Below, one piece after another: positions 1-14,000 of a stretch of 64,000 nt of DNA. The translations under genes were made by a program, and so were the position numbers. Position 1 is the first letter of the stretch, and each line of letters begins with the position of its first letter. Below the pieces are notes generated by a model, which was not told the origin of the DNA, did no database searches, and saw only the letters and a list, made by a program, of their open reading frames with translations. This DNA comes from Burkholderiaceae bacterium (lineage in GTDB: Bacteria; Pseudomonadota; Gammaproteobacteria; Burkholderiales; Burkholderiaceae_E): NCBI GenBank assembly GCA_027493945.1, contig JAOSJU010000001.1, positions 2,046,001 to 2,110,000 on the forward strand. The letters run 5' to 3'.

Positions 1-267
1 GATCCTGAAGATCGTCGGCAAGGAGCCCGGCGCCACCGGCATCGTCACCGTCGGGCAGATGCCGGCAGCGATCGCCGCGCTGCGCAAGGCGATCGACGAG
101 GAGCGCGCGACGCTCGCCGAGGAAGCGGGCGGCGGGGCGGCGGGCGCGCCGGAAGAGTCCGCCGGCGAAGATGCCTACCCGGTGTCGCTCGCGCAGCGCG
201 CCTTCCCGTTCATCGAGATGCTCGAAGCCGCGCACAAAGCGGGCAAGGACGTCACCGGGGGGTGTAG
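1..267 (+). CDS. DUF1840 family protein, 3' part (5' end outside window)
   Basis: The reading frame enters the window at base 2 and gives the conserved C-terminal half of DUF1840, a small family of unknown function in betaproteobacteria. The motif PVSLAQRAFPFIEMLEAA is followed by a short basic tail, KAGKDVT. After VT the frame runs through a six-G tract (257-262) and loses its stop. One extra G restores an ending of VTGGV and a TAG at 265-267. The same correction also repairs the convergent DUF502 gene, so I read this as a homopolymer error. Function unknown. Confidence 0.7.
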   Translation, partial: DPEDRRQGARRHRHRHRRADAGSDRRAAQGDRRGARDARRGSGRRGGGRAGRVRRRRCLPGVARAARLPVHRDARSRAQSGQGRHRGV

Positions 268-910
268 CGGCCGCGCCGATGTGCTGCTTCGAAGTGATCC
301 CCATCGACACGTAGATGCTGGTCAGGCCGTCGATGCCCACGTCGGCCGGCTGCACCCAGTCGCTGGGCACGTAGATCAGGCCGCCGCCCACCGGTACCGG
401 CGCCGTCGGCACCAGCACCGCGAGATAGTCGAGCTCGCCCACGCGCACCGGCTCGGGCGTCGACAACAGGCCGAGCACGGCGGCGCCGCCCACGCCGCCG
501 AAGTGCAGCCACACCGGGCTCATCGAGCGCATCCCCTGCGGATCGCGTTGCGCGAGCAGCCCGACGAACTTGTTGGCCATTTCGTAGACGTTGCGCACCA
601 CCGGGATGCGCATCATCACCGCATCGGTCGCCGCGGCGAGCATGCCCCGAAGGCGCGTCTGCACCAGCGCCCCCAGCAGGAAGATCGCCGCGACGACGGC
701 ACCGGCCCCGACCAGGTAGCTGGCCACTTCGGAGCCGGCGATGCCTAGGCCCAGCACCCCGAGCATGCGTCCAATCAAGCTTCCCGGCCCGAGGTAATCG
801 ACCAGCAGGCGCACCGCCCACAGGAAGACCAGCAGCGTCGCGGCCAGCGGCAGCGCAGCCAGCAGGCCGGTGACGAAGGTGTTCAGGAAGCGCCTGGACA
901 TCGAATGCAT
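252..910 (-). CDS. DUF502 family membrane protein (frameshift at the last codons)
   Basis: Read on the minus strand from ATG 910 (ATG 901 is an alternative), this frame gives a DUF502 protein. It has two N-terminal membrane segments (FVTGLLAALPLAATLLVF and a second around residues 45-75), then RIPVVRNVYEMANKF and a C-terminal soluble part with LIYVPSDWVQPADVG. DUF502 proteins are inner-membrane proteins of unknown function. As sequenced the frame has no stop and runs out of the window. Adding one C opposite the G tract at 257-262 gives an ending of AATPPR and a TGA at 252-254. It is convergent with DUF1840 and overlaps it by about 16 bases. Confidence 0.75.
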
Positions 911-1018
911 GGGGGTCACCGTCGCTGCGAGCCTGCGCGCAGTCTCGCACGCTGGCCGCTGGCCGCGCGAGGCCGCGGCGCGCTTGCACATTCGTGCAGC
1001 ATTGCTGAAAATCCGTTC

Positions 1019-1999
1019 ATGCCGCCGAACGAACAGGACGCGCTGTCGATCCGCGTCGCACGCCTTTACTACTACGAGCACCTCACGACCGCGCAGATCG
1101 CCGACGAACTCGGCACCTCGCGCTCGACGGTGTCGCGTCTGCTCACGCGCGCGCGCGAGCGCGGGCTGGTCGAGATCCGCATCCACGACCCGGCGCAGCA
1201 TCCACAGGGCATCGAGTCGCGGCTGCGCGAGCGCTTCGGCCTGCGCGTGGCCCGCGTCGTGTCGGTGCCCGAGACGGCCGACGAGCACGACTGGCTCGAG
1301 CGCGTGGCGGCCTTCGCCGCCGGCTACCTGAACACGGTGATCGACACCGACGCGGTGGTGGGCATCGCGTGGGGGACGACGCTGCGCAAAGTGGCGTCGA
1401 AGCTCTCCCCGAAGCCGGTCGCGAACGCGGACGTCGTCGCGCTGAATGGGTCGGGCACCGCGCAGGAGATCGACAGCACCTTCAGCAGCGACATCGTCAC
1501 GCGCTTCGCCGCCAACTACGGCGCGCGCCCGCACGCGTTCCCGGTTCCCGCGTTCTTCGACTACGCCGAGACGCGCACCGCGCTGTGGCGCGAGCGCAGC
1601 GTGCGCCGCCTGCTCGACCTGCAAAAGCGCGCGCGCATCCTCGTCTACAGCGTCGGCGCGTTTTCCGGTCGGGTGCCCAGCCACGTGCACAGCGGCGGCT
1701 TCCTCGAACCGGCCGACCTGCGAAGCCTGCGCCGCGACCGCGTGGCCGGCGACATCGCCACCATGTTCTTTCGCGCCGACGGCAGCTACGCCGACATCGC
1801 GCTGAATGCGCGCGCCAGCGGCCCCGATCTCGCGCTGTTCCGGCGCGCGCCGCACTCGATCTGCGTGGCCAGCGGCACCGGCAAGGTCGAAGGCCTGCGC
1901 GCCGCGCTCGCCGGAGGCTTCGTCAACACGCTGATCGTCGACGAGCCGACCGCGCGCCTGCTGCTCGCCGACCGGGTGCGCACCGGGAGAAGCGCGTGA
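1019..1999 (+). CDS. SorC/DeoR-type sugar-responsive transcriptional regulator
   Basis: Start ATG 1019 (MPPNEQDALS) gives 326 residues. Residues 10-60 form a helix-turn-helix (YYYEHLTTAQIADELGTSRSTVSRLLTRAR), the usual N-terminus of SorC regulators. The rest matches the sugar-phosphate-binding domain of that family, with the GIAWGTTLRKVA and GTAQEIDSTF segments. The stop overlaps the GTG start of glpD (GTGA), so the two are translationally coupled. The protein therefore probably controls glycerol-3-phosphate use in response to a phosphorylated ligand. The ligand is inferred from position only. The upstream neighbour is divergent, so 910-1019 should hold the promoter. Confidence 0.8.
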   Translation: MPPNEQDALSIRVARLYYYEHLTTAQIADELGTSRSTVSRLLTRARERGLVEIRIHDPAQHPQGIESRLRERFGLRVARVVSVPETADEHDWLERVAAFAAGYLNTVIDTDAVVGIAWGTTLRKVASKLSPKPVANADVVALNGSGTAQEIDSTFSSDIVTRFAANYGARPHAFPVPAFFDYAETRTALWRERSVRRLLDLQKRARILVYSVGAFSGRVPSHVHSGGFLEPADLRSLRRDRVAGDIATMFFRADGSYADIALNARASGPDLALFRRAPHSICVASGTGKVEGLRAALAGGFVNTLIVDEPTARLLLADRVRTGRSA

Positions 2000-3508
2000 A
2001 CCGGCCGGCCGACGAATACGACCTGCTGGTCGTCGGCGGCGGCATCAACGGCGCGGGCATCGCGCGCGACGCGGCCGGCCGCGGCCTGCGCGTGGCGCTG
2101 GTCGAGCAGGCCGACTTCGCCGGCGCCACCTCGTCGGCCAGCACCAAGCTGATCCACGGCGGCTTGCGCTACCTCGAGCACTACGAGTTCCGGCTCGTGG
2201 CCGAGGCTTTGGCCGAGCGCGAAGTGCTGCTGCGGATCGCCTCGCACATCGCGCGGCCGCTGCGCTTCGTGATGCCGCAGGTGGCCGGACTGCGGCCGGC
2301 CTGGATGATCCGCACCGGCCTGTGGCTCTACGACCGCCTCGGCGGGCGCACCAGCCTGCCGAAGTCGTGCGCGGTGCGGCTCGCGCCCGATCGCTACGGC
2401 GCGGGCCTCGACCCGCGCCCGGCCAGAGGTTTCGCGTATTCGGACGCCTGGGTCGACGATGCGCGGCTGGTGATCCTCAACCTGCGCTCGGCGCAGGCGC
2501 ACGGCGCGGTGCTGATGCCGCGCACCCGCTTCGTCGGCGCGCAGCGCCTCGACGGCGCCTGGCAGGCCTCGGTCGAGCCCACCCACGGCGGCGGGCGCCG
2601 CGAACTGCGCGCGCGTGCTGGTGAACGCTGCCGGGCCGTGGGTGACGTCGGTGCTCGACGCCGCCGGCGGGGGCCGGGAGCCGGCACGCGTGCAACTGGT
2701 GAAGGGCAGCCACGTCGTGGTGCCGCGCGCGTATGTCGGCGATCATGCCCTGATCCTGCAGAACAGCGACCGCCGCATCGTGTTCATGATCCCCTACGAG
2801 CAGCGCTTCACGCTGATCGGCACCACCGACGTCGCGGTGGCGAGCCTCGACGAGGCGCGCGCGATCGGCACCGAGGAAACCCGCTACCTGCTCGACGCGG
2901 TCAACCGCTATCTCGCGCACCCGCTCTTCACGCGCGACATCGTCTGGAGCTACACCGGCGTGCGCCCGCTGTACGACGACGGCTCGAACAACCCGTCGGA
3001 GACCACGCGCGACTACACGCTGACGGTCGACGATCGCGACGGCGTCGCGCAGCTGTCGGTGTTCGGCGGCAAGATCACCACCTATCGGCGGCTGGCCGAA
3101 ACCGCGCTCGACCGGCTGCAGCCGTGGCTGCGCCACCGCCGCGGGAACTGGACGCACGGCGAGCCGCTGCCGGGCGCGGTGCCCGATCCCGCGATCGCCG
3201 CCGACCTGCTGCGCGCGCGCCGCCCCGCGCTGCCGCGACCGCTGCTCGAGGCGCTGTTCCGGCGCCACGGCGCGCTCGCCGACGAGCTGCTCGGCGACGC
3301 GCGCTCGCCGGCCGACCTCGGCCGCGACTTCGGCGGCGGGCTCACCGAGCGCGAAGTCGCCTGGTGCGTCGAGCGCGAATGGGCCGCGTGCGCCGACGAC
3401 GTGCTGTGGCGCCGCACCAAGGCGGGGCTGCACATGAACGTCGCGCAGCGCGCCGGGTTCGCGCACTGGTTCGACAGGCAACGCCATCGTCCTGCGACAA
3501 TCGCGTGA
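1996..3508 (+). CDS. glpD: Aerobic glycerol-3-phosphate dehydrogenase GlpD (one frameshift)
   Basis: An FAD flavoprotein that oxidises glycerol-3-phosphate to dihydroxyacetone phosphate at the inner membrane and passes electrons to quinone. Start GTG 1996 overlaps the regulator stop. The N-terminus has the dinucleotide fold YDLLVVGGGINGAGIARDAA, then SSASTKLIHGGLRYLEHYEF. The later part has GTTDVAVASLDEARAI, YTGVRPLYDDG and FGGKITTYRRLAE, all typical of GlpD, and a C-terminal alpha-helical domain. Frames switch at 2606-2615, inside a CG-rich dinucleotide run, one base too many. Removing it joins the halves without loss, so I treat it as an error. Combined length is about 503 residues, normal for the family. 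Confidence 0.9.
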
Positions 3509-3530
3509 GTCGGCTGCGCGGACATCGACG

Positions 3531-4379
3531 ATGAAGCTGATCACATGGAACGTCCAGTGGTGCCGCGGCTGCGACGGCCGCGTCGACCCCGCGCGCATCG
3601 TGGCGCATGCGCGCGCGCTGGCCGATTTCGACGTCCTGTGCCTTCAGGAGGTCGCCGCCAATTTTCCGGGGCTCGCCGGCAGCCGCGGCGAAAACCAGTT
3701 CGAGCTGCTCGCGCGGCGCCTGCCCGACTACACGCCGATCCCGGCCGCCGCGGTCGACACGGTCGCGCCGGGCGGGGCGCGGCGCGCGTTCGGCAACCTG
3801 ATTTTGAGCCGCTACCCGGTGCTGCAGGTGCTGCGCATCCAGCTGCCGTGGCCGAGCGACCCGAATGCCTCCAGCATGCCGCGCGTGCTGCTCGAAGCCA
3901 CGGTCGAGACGCCGCTGGGCCCGATCCGGGTGATGACCACGCACCTCGAGTACTACTCGGGGCTGCAGCGCATCGCGCAGGTCGAGGCGATTCGCGCGCG
4001 CCACGCCGAGGCCTGCGGGCACGCCCGCGTCGATCGCGAACCCGACCGCTCCGAGGGGCCATTCCGCGCGATGCCGCAGACCCGCTCGGCGATCCTCACC
4101 GGCGACTTCAATTTCCGCCCTGACGACCCGCTGCACGGCCGGCTGCAGGCTGCGCTCGGCGAAGGATCGAGCTCGCTGGTCGACGCATGGCAGGCACTGC
4201 ACCCGCACGCAGCGCATCCGCACACCAACGGGGTGCACGACCGCGTGCAATGGCCGGCACCCTATACCTGCGACTTCGTCTTCGTCAGCGACGACCTCGC
4301 GCCGCGGCTGCGCGCGGTGAAGGTCGACGGCGACACGCAGGCGTCCGACCACCAGCCGCTGCTGGTGGAACTGGCCTGA
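3531..4379 (+). CDS. Endonuclease/exonuclease/phosphatase-fold protein
   Basis: 282 residues starting with MKLITWNVQWCRGCDGRVD, the LxxxTWNV opening of the EEP (DNase I/ExoIII-like) fold. Further motifs are DVLCLQEV (catalytic Glu), MTTHLEYYSG, LTGDFNFRPDD (the GDFN metal/acid motif) and SDHQPLLVEL at the C-terminus (the SDH catalytic His). It hydrolyses phosphodiester or phosphomonoester bonds and needs a divalent metal. The substrate cannot be read from sequence. It follows glpD by 22 bases, and the next gene starts 11 bases after its stop, so the three may be co-transcribed. No signal peptide is visible, so it is probably cytoplasmic. Confidence 0.82.
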   Translation: MKLITWNVQWCRGCDGRVDPARIVAHARALADFDVLCLQEVAANFPGLAGSRGENQFELLARRLPDYTPIPAAAVDTVAPGGARRAFGNLILSRYPVLQVLRIQLPWPSDPNASSMPRVLLEATVETPLGPIRVMTTHLEYYSGLQRIAQVEAIRARHAEACGHARVDREPDRSEGPFRAMPQTRSAILTGDFNFRPDDPLHGRLQAALGEGSSSLVDAWQALHPHAAHPHTNGVHDRVQWPAPYTCDFVFVSDDLAPRLRAVKVDGDTQASDHQPLLVELA

Positions 4380-4390
4380 GGCGCGGCACG

Positions 4391-5215
4391 GTGGCTGCGG
4401 ATCCGGCACCGATCGCCGACTTCCCGCGCGCGGTCGCCGCGTCGGTGCACACCGTGCTCGTGGACATCGACGACACGCTCGCCACCGACGGCCGCCTCAC
4501 CGCCCACGCCTATTCGGCGCTCGAGGCGCTGCGCGAGGCCGGGCTGCGGGTGGTGCCGGTCACCGGGCGGCCGGCCGGCTGGTGCGACCACATCGCGCGG
4601 ATGTGGCCGGTCGATGCGGTGATCGGCGAGAACGGCGCGTTCTGGATGTGGCACGACGCGAGCGCCGCCAAGCTGCGCGCGCGCCACCTGCTCGACGAGG
4701 CGCAGCGCGCCGAGCTCGCGGGACGGCTCGCCGCGGTGCGCGAGCGCATCCTGCGCGAGGTGCCCGGCTGCGCGCCGGCTTCCGACCAGTTCTGCCGGCT
4801 CTACGACCTGGCGATCGACTTTCGCGAGGACGTCGCGCCGCTCGCGCGCGCGGACATCGACCGCATCGTGGCCCTGATGCGCGAGGCCAGCATGAGCGCG
4901 AAGGTCAGTTCGATCCACGTGAACGGCTGGTTCGGCGACTGGGACAAGCTGGCCACCACGCGGCTGATGATGCGCGAACGCTTCGGTCTCGACCTCGACG
5001 CCGAGCGCGCGCGCTGCGTGTTCGTCGGCGACTCGCCGAACGACGCGCCGATGTTCGCGTACTTCCCGAATGCGGTCGGCGTGGCCAACGTGCTCGACTT
5101 CCGCGACCGGCTCGACGCGCTGCCGGCCTGGATCACGCGATCGCGCTGCGGCGCGGGCTTCGCCGAGCTGGCGCGGATGCTGGTCGACGCGCGGGAGGCG
5201 CCGGCGTCGCGCTGA
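4391..5215 (+). CDS. HAD-superfamily (type IIB) phosphatase
   Basis: GTG 4391 is the first start after the previous gene's stop and gives 274 residues. HAD motifs are in order: VLVDIDDTLATDGRL (motif I, nucleophile Asp), VTGRPAGW (motif II), a Lys in KLATTRLMM (motif III) and CVFVGDSPNDAPMF (motif IV, DSPND). The long cap between motifs II and III places it with the Cof/sucrose-phosphatase-like IIB group. The substrate is probably a phosphorylated sugar or osmolyte, but nothing in the sequence fixes it. It lies downstream of an EEP phosphoesterase and convergent with hisC. Confidence 0.8.
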   Translation: MAADPAPIADFPRAVAASVHTVLVDIDDTLATDGRLTAHAYSALEALREAGLRVVPVTGRPAGWCDHIARMWPVDAVIGENGAFWMWHDASAAKLRARHLLDEAQRAELAGRLAAVRERILREVPGCAPASDQFCRLYDLAIDFREDVAPLARADIDRIVALMREASMSAKVSSIHVNGWFGDWDKLATTRLMMRERFGLDLDAERARCVFVGDSPNDAPMFAYFPNAVGVANVLDFRDRLDALPAWITRSRCGAGFAELARMLVDAREAPASR

Positions 5216-5242
5216 GCCGGGCGCGCCGTGTCCGCCGCCCGA

Positions 5243-6310
<1,068 letters not shown>

Positions 6311-6313
6311 GGC

Positions 6314-7468
6314 TTAGTAGTGCAGCTCGACGACCACTGCCTGGTTCTCGCTCGCCGGCCAGCTGCGCGCCGCGATGCGCTCGCCGTCGCACTCGGCGAT
6401 CACGGTGCGAACCGGGCCCGGCGGGAGCAACAGCTTCGACTCCGAGATGCCGATCGCGCCGGGCGGCACTCCGGGCAAGTCGGCGCCGTCGAGGCTCGCG
6501 CGGTCGCGGCGCGGGTCGAAGTCGCCGCGCGGCCGGCTCATGACCACCACGCTGCCCGCTGCGCGCTCAGCCGCGGTGAGGCGCATCGGCTGCATGCCGA
6601 CGATGTTCGACGAACGCGGAAACGCCGAACGATACACGTGCGTGACCGCGAAGCCGGGCACCGCGAGCACGAATTCATAGGGCGCGTCCGAGCGCGCCGC
6701 CATCGGGCCCCAGCGCCCGTCGGCGCCGGTGGTGCCTGCATGCACCGGCACGCCGAGCCGCTCGCCGGTGCGCGGCACGACCTCGTAGACCTCCACCTTC
6801 ACGCCGGCCATCGGCCGATGGCTGCCGGGTTGCTCGATGCGCCCGTCGAGCAGCGGCGCCGATTCGGCGACGATCGCCAGCCGCCGTGGCGGCTCGCCGG
6901 CGGCGAATTGCCAGGTGCGCTCGAAGACGCGCGAATCGTTGAACGGGCTGCGCGGCACGTAATCGTCGCGCGCGCCGCCGACGAGCGCCGCACGCAGGGC
7001 CGCCTTCGCCGCGGCGCCGTCTTTCACCGCCCTGCGAACCACGTGGCCGCCGCTCGAACTGCCCACTACCAATGCCTTGGCCGCCCGGGTGCGCGCGAGC
7101 ACGCGATCGACCTCGTCGGACAGGTGCTGCATCGGATCGTCGCCACCCGCGGGCGGATACGGCACGTCGATCGCGAACAGGCGCTGGCGCGGCCAGCCGT
7201 TCGACTCGAAGCGCCAGATCATCGTCTGCCACGATGCGGCCGAGTCGCCCGGGCCGTGCACGAAGATCACCGGCGGATACGGATCGCTCGCGAGCCCCAG
7301 TGGCGCGCAACCGGCGAACGCGGCGAGCGCGAGCATTGCGAACCACCGCTGCGGCCGCTCGAGCGCTGCGCGCCACCACTGCCGCCGCGCTGGGGCTCGC
7401 GCGGCCGCGAGCGGGCTCGCGGCAGGCGGCGCGGCCAGTCGTCGGTCAGCGAACATGCGGTCCCTCAT
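6314..7468 (-). CDS. Alpha/beta-hydrolase (lipase-like) lipoprotein
   Basis: The N-terminus (from about 7468 or 7456) has a basic stretch, a hydrophobic segment and a lipobox-like LAAFAGC, so it is probably an exported lipoprotein. The mature part has the lipase-type HGPGDSAASWQ oxyanion segment and a nucleophile elbow VVGSSSGGHVV (GxSxG form). A second domain around residues 230-330 (GVKVEVYEV through GTTGADGRWG) resembles a carboxypeptidase-regulatory or transthyretin-like beta fold. The sequence resembles short-chain-length lipases. The substrate is unknown. The start is uncertain because the upstream extension to 7516 is also open. Confidence 0.6.
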   Translation of the reverse strand: MRDRMFADRRLAAPPAASPLAAARAPARRQWWRAALERPQRWFAMLALAAFAGCAPLGLASDPYPPVIFVHGPGDSAASWQTMIWRFESNGWPRQRLFAIDVPYPPAGGDDPMQHLSDEVDRVLARTRAAKALVVGSSSGGHVVRRAVKDGAAAKAALRAALVGGARDDYVPRSPFNDSRVFERTWQFAAGEPPRRLAIVAESAPLLDGRIEQPGSHRPMAGVKVEVYEVVPRTGERLGVPVHAGTTGADGRWGPMAARSDAPYEFVLAVPGFAVTHVYRSAFPRSSNIVGMQPMRLTAAERAAGSVVVMSRPRGDFDPRRDRASLDGADLPGVPPGAIGISESKLLLPPGPVRTVIAECDGERIAARSWPASENQAVVVELHY

Positions 7469-7542
7469 CGAAGCACCGGGCGGAAAGCGTAGCGCACATT
7501 CGCCCGCGTGGCGCATCGTGCGTCGCGCGTCGCGTAGACTCG

Positions 7543-8813
7543 GTGACGGTGAACCCCGTCACTCGCCCGCTCCTCGCCCTCGCCGCCACGCTGTCCGTGC
7601 AGACGCTCGGCAGCATGGTGCTGACCATCCCCTCGGTGATCGCTCCCGCCGTCGCGCCCTCGCTCGGCCTGGGCGCCGACCGCGTGGGGCTGTTCGTCGG
7701 CATCGCCTACTTCGCGGCGATGCTCTCGGGCCTGGCGAGCGGCGGCTGGGTCGCGCGCGTCGGCGCGGTGGCGGTGAGCCGGGCGGCGATGGCCGCCTGC
7801 GCCTTCGGCGCGTTCGTCGCGATCGCGGGCAGTCCGCTGCCGCTGGCGCTCGCCGCGGTGCTGGTCGGCACCGGCTACGGGATGATCAATCCGTCGTCGA
7901 CCAGCCTGCTGGGCCAGCACGCACCGCTGTCGAATCGCGGGCTGTTCTTCTCGCTCAAGCAGACCGGCGTGCCGCTCGGCGTGGCCCTGTCGGGGCTGGC
8001 GATGCCCTGGGATTGCACGCGCTCGGCTGGCAGCTCTCGACCGTGGGCGCGGGCGCCGCCTGCGTGCTGCTCGCGCTGGCGCTTTGGCCGGCGATCGCAC
8101 GACTGGAGCCGCGCTTCGGGCGACGACCACGCGAGCGAAGCGCCGCCGCGCCGCAACCGCCCGGAGCCGGCGCCGCCGCGCCGACCCCCGGCCTGAAGGC
8201 TGTGACGCGCAACCGGGCGGTGCTTCGGCTGAGCATGATGTCGTTCGCGTTCGCGTTCACGCAGTTGTGCTTCGTGACCTTCCTCGTCTCCTACCTCAAG
8301 TTGTCGCTCGGACGCTCGCTGGCGCTGGCGGCCGGCATCCTGGCCGGCGCGCAGGTGATCAGCACCGCCGCGCGGATCGCGTGGGGCATCGTTGCCGACC
8401 GCTGGGTCGATCCGGCCGTGCTGCTCGGCGGCATCGGCCTGGCGATGGGCGCCTCGTGCCTCGGGCTCGCACTGCTGCCCACATCGGCCGGCGATACGGC
8501 GATCGTGCTGGCGGCGGTCGCCTGCGCCGCAACCGTGATGGGCTGGAACGGCGTCTACTTCGCCGAGCTCGCACGCCTGTCGAAGCCCGGCGAGTTCGCC
8601 GCGATGGCCGGCGCCTCGCAGTTCTTCACTTTCAGCGGCAGCATGGCCGGCCCGATCGTGTTCGCCGAGTCGATCCGGCACGGCGCCAGCTATGCGGGGG
8701 CCTACGCCGCGCTCGCGCTGCTGCCCGCGGCGGCCGGGGTGATGACGCTGCGGCAGCGCGGCCGACGCGACCATGCCGGGGCGGCACAAGCCGAGGGTCG
8801 GGATGGGCGGTGA
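7543..8813 (+). CDS. MFS transporter (one frameshift)
   Basis: Starts at GTG 7543 (or 7549), VNPVTRPLLALAA. Hydrophobic helices alternate with short loops, giving about 12 membrane segments over 420 residues. A loop KQTGVPLGVALSG between helices 4 and 5 is typical of the CynX/NarK-like MFS groups. The frame breaks at CCC 8005-8007. One extra C gives MPLGLHALGWQLS and joins the two halves. A central cytoplasmic loop (around 8090-8200) is Pro/Arg/Ala-rich. The substrate is not identifiable. It is convergent with a TA pair. Confidence 0.78.
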
Positions 8814-8831
8814 CGCGGCGAGGCCGCGCTG

Positions 8832-9239
8832 TCAGGCAACCACGACCTCCGGCGCCGCCAGCGCCTTTGCCCGCCTGGCGAACTTCAGGTCGAAGGTGAC
8901 GAACCGTTCGGCGTGCCGGCTGGCCGCAAGATGCAAGGCGTCGCCGAAGTCCAACCCATGCTCGTACCAATCGAGCGCGATCGCGATTCGCACGGGATCC
9001 TGCGGTCGCACCTGCGGCAGACCCAGCACGCCGCGCAAACCACGCAAGATGGCGAAGCGGTCGAGGCCGTAGGCATAGCGCAGGACCCACTCGGTTTCGA
9101 GCAGCACGGTGACGGGAATGAAGATGTCGTCGCCGACGAAGACCGCCGCCGCGCGCCGTGCCTGCGCCGGGTCGTCGTTGGTGAGCAGGCGCACGACGAC
9201 GTTAGTATCGACCGCGAGCACGCCGCTCCTTTGCGCCAC
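8832..9239 (-). CDS. PIN-domain toxin (VapC type)
   Basis: 135 residues with the PIN-domain acid set: [10 protein letters not shown] (first Asp), ETEWVLRYAY (Glu) and LDFGDALHLA (Asp), followed by FVTFDLKFARRA. VapC toxins are Mg-dependent ribonucleases that usually cut tRNA or rRNA. The gene overlaps the upstream AbrB-type antitoxin by 38 bases, the usual antitoxin-toxin order. Identity with the family is clear. The RNA target cannot be predicted. Confidence 0.85.
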   Translation of the reverse strand: MAQRSGVLAVDTNVVVRLLTNDDPAQARRAAAVFVGDDIFIPVTVLLETEWVLRYAYGLDRFAILRGLRGVLGLPQVRPQDPVRIAIALDWYEHGLDFGDALHLAASRHAERFVTFDLKFARRAKALAAPEVVVA

Positions 9240-9477
9240 GCGCTATCGCATCCTCCATGTCGTCGAGCGACTTCGGCGGCCCGGCGTAACGCGTGCAGCC
9301 GATCACATCCTCGACTTTCGTGGGCTTGAACGGGTTCACCGGCCGCAGCAGGATGCCCTCGTCGACTTCCTCGACCAGGAATTCGGTGCCCGGAGGCCAG
9401 TTGCGCGCATCGCGCACCGACTTGGGTACGACGATCTGCCCTTTCGAGGACAGACGGGTGGTTTCCATGACAGGCAT
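9202..9477 (-). CDS. AbrB/SpoVT-type antitoxin (VapB-like)
   Basis: 91 residues (start at 9477, or METT at 9468). The swapped-hairpin DNA-binding core is visible as [28 protein letters not shown]. The C-terminal tail ([18 protein letters not shown]) is the part that normally masks the toxin active site. A TATAAT-like hexamer is present on this strand at 9517-9522, about 40 bases upstream, and is the likely -10 of an autoregulated promoter. Confidence 0.82.
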   Translation of the reverse strand: MPVMETTRLSSKGQIVVPKSVRDARNWPPGTEFLVEEVDEGILLRPVNPFKPTKVEDVIGCTRYAGPPKSLDDMEDAIARGAKERRARGRY

Positions 9478-9555
9478 CGCTGCCCGAGCAGCGCCGGTAA
9501 GACTGAAGTAAGAACAATTATAGGCCCGGCGCCGTGGCCGAGCAATAGGTCGTTC

Positions 9556-10815
9556 TCAGTAAGTCTCCGGTGCAGCCGGCCTTCGCGCTTCAGGCGTCCG
9601 GCGAGCTCCTCCCACTGCACGCCGGCCTGCGTGGCGACGTCGCGCAGCGCGGCGAGCACGCCTTCTTCCATGCTCTTCAGGCCGCAGACGTAGACGAAGC
9701 TGTCGCCGTCCTTCAGCAGCGCGGCCAGGTCGGCGGCGCGCTCGCGCATCAGGTCCTGCACGTAGCGCTTCGGTGAATCGGGCGCGCGCGAGAACGCGAA
9801 GTTCACGTCGATGAAGTCGCGCGGCAGGTTCATCAGCGGGCCGAAGTATGGCAGCTCCTTCTGCGTGCGCGCGCCGAAGAACAGCATCAGCTTGCCGCCT
9901 TCGAACTTGCCGCGCAGACGGCGGCGGTACTCGGTCATCGCACGCATCGGCGCGCTGCCGGTGCCGGTGCAAATCATCACGATGTTCGAGCGCGGATGGT
10001 TCGGCATCAGGAACGACGCGCCGAACGGGCCGATCACCTTCACGGTGTCGCCCTTCTTCAGATCGCACAGGTAGTTCGAGCAGACGCCGCGCACCGGCTG
10101 GCCGCCGTAATCGACGGTGACGCGCTTCACCGTGAGCGACAGGTTGTTGTAGCCGGGCCGCTCGCCGTTGCGCGGACTGGCGATCGAGTACTGTCGCGCC
10201 ACGTGCGGCTTGCCGCGCTCGTCCACGCCCGGCGGCAGGATGCCGATCGACTGGCCCTCGAGCACCGGGAACGGCATCGGCCCGAAGTCGAGCACGATGT
10301 GGTGCGTGTCGGCTCTCGGTGCCGGCGTCGGTGACGCGGTAATTGCCGACCACCGTCGCGACGGTCGGGTTCTTCGGGCCGTACAGGTTCGTGTACGCGT
10401 GCGCGGCCGACCACGGCGGCGCCGTCGCGCCGAACGAGGTGGCGGTCACCGCGGTCTCGAAGCCCTGTGCATCGGGCGCCGCAACGGCCGGCGCGGCCGC
10501 CTCCTCGATCACCGCCGCCGCCTGCGCCGCGACCCCTTCGGGCAGCGGCACCTCGGGCGGCAACTCGTCCCACTCGAACTGCGCGGCGAGCGGCCAGGCG
10601 GCGCTCTTCAGCATCATCCGCCAGTTGTCGATCGCGCCGGTCGGGCAGGGCGGCACGCAGGCCATGCACTGCTTGCAGATCGCCGGATCGACCACGTAGT
10701 TGCGCGAGTCGTGCGTGATCGCGTTGACCGGGCACGCCTCCTCGCAGGTGTTGCAGCGGATGCAGATCTCGGGGTCGATCAGGTGCTGCTTCAGCACTTC
10801 CGGCGCGGCGCCCAT
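9556..10815 (-). CDS. boxA: Benzoyl-CoA 2,3-epoxidase reductase component BoxA (two frameshifts)
   Basis: BoxA supplies electrons from NADPH to the BoxB oxygenase in aerobic benzoyl-CoA degradation. The N-terminus carries two 4Fe-4S motifs, [12 protein letters not shown] and [12 protein letters not shown]. After an Ala/Pro linker comes a ferredoxin-NADP reductase-type domain with [11 protein letters not shown] (FAD) and [13 protein letters not shown] (NADPH). Frames switch at 10311-10317 (GAGAGCC on the coding strand, one base too many) and at 9567-9568 (one G too few). Repair of the second gives an ending of LHRETY with a stop at 9556-9558. Repaired length is about 420 residues, as expected. 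It is the last gene of boxCBA. Confidence 0.9.
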   Translation of the reverse strand: MGAAPEVLKQHLIDPEICIRCNTCEEACPVNAITHDSRNYVVDPAICKQCMACVPPCPTGAIDNWRMMLKSAAWPLAAQFEWDELPPEVPLPEGVAAQAAAVIEEAAAPAVAAPDAQGFETAVTATSFGATAPPWSAAHAYTNLYGPKNPTVATVVGNYRVTDAGTESRHAPHRARLRADAVPGARGPVDRHPAAGRGRARQAARGATVLDRQSAQRRAARLQQPVAHGEARHRRLRRPAGARRLLELPVRSEEGRHREGDRPVRRVVPDAEPSALEHRDDLHRHRQRADACDDRVPPPSARQVRRRQADAVLRRAHAEGAAILRPADEPAARLHRRELRVLARARFTEALRAGPDARARRRPGRAAEGRRQLRLRLRPEEHGRRRARRAARRRHAGRRAVGGARRTPEARRPAAPETY

Positions 10816-10835
10816 GGCCTGGTCCAGTCAGTCGA

Positions 10836-12263
<1,428 letters not shown>

Positions 12264-12279
12264 CGGATGCTCCTGAAAA

Positions 12280-13937
<1,658 letters not shown>

Positions 13938-13964
13938 GCGATGCTCCTCGTATCGAGAAGATGA

Positions 13965-13992
13965 ACTATATTGCCGAATTGATATGTGTCAA
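13965..13992 (-). promoter_or_regulatory. Predicted sigma-70 promoter of boxCBA
   Basis: On the minus strand a perfect -35, TTGACA (13987-13992), is followed after 16 bases by TATAGT (13965-13970). The predicted transcript would start about 20 bases upstream of the boxC ribosome-binding site. The -35 directly abuts the TGCA half-site of the neighbouring operator, so a bound repressor would block polymerase. The sequence match is strong. Use as a promoter is inferred. Confidence 0.65.
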
Positions 13993-14000
13993 TGCATAAT
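13971..14000 (+). promoter_or_regulatory. Possible divergent promoter of boxD
   Basis: On the plus strand TTGCCG (13971-13976) and CATAAT (13995-14000) are 18 bases apart. This -10 lies inside the TGCA-N6-TGCA operator. If used, one operator would control both divergent box transcripts. The -35 is a poor match, so confidence is low. Confidence 0.35.
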
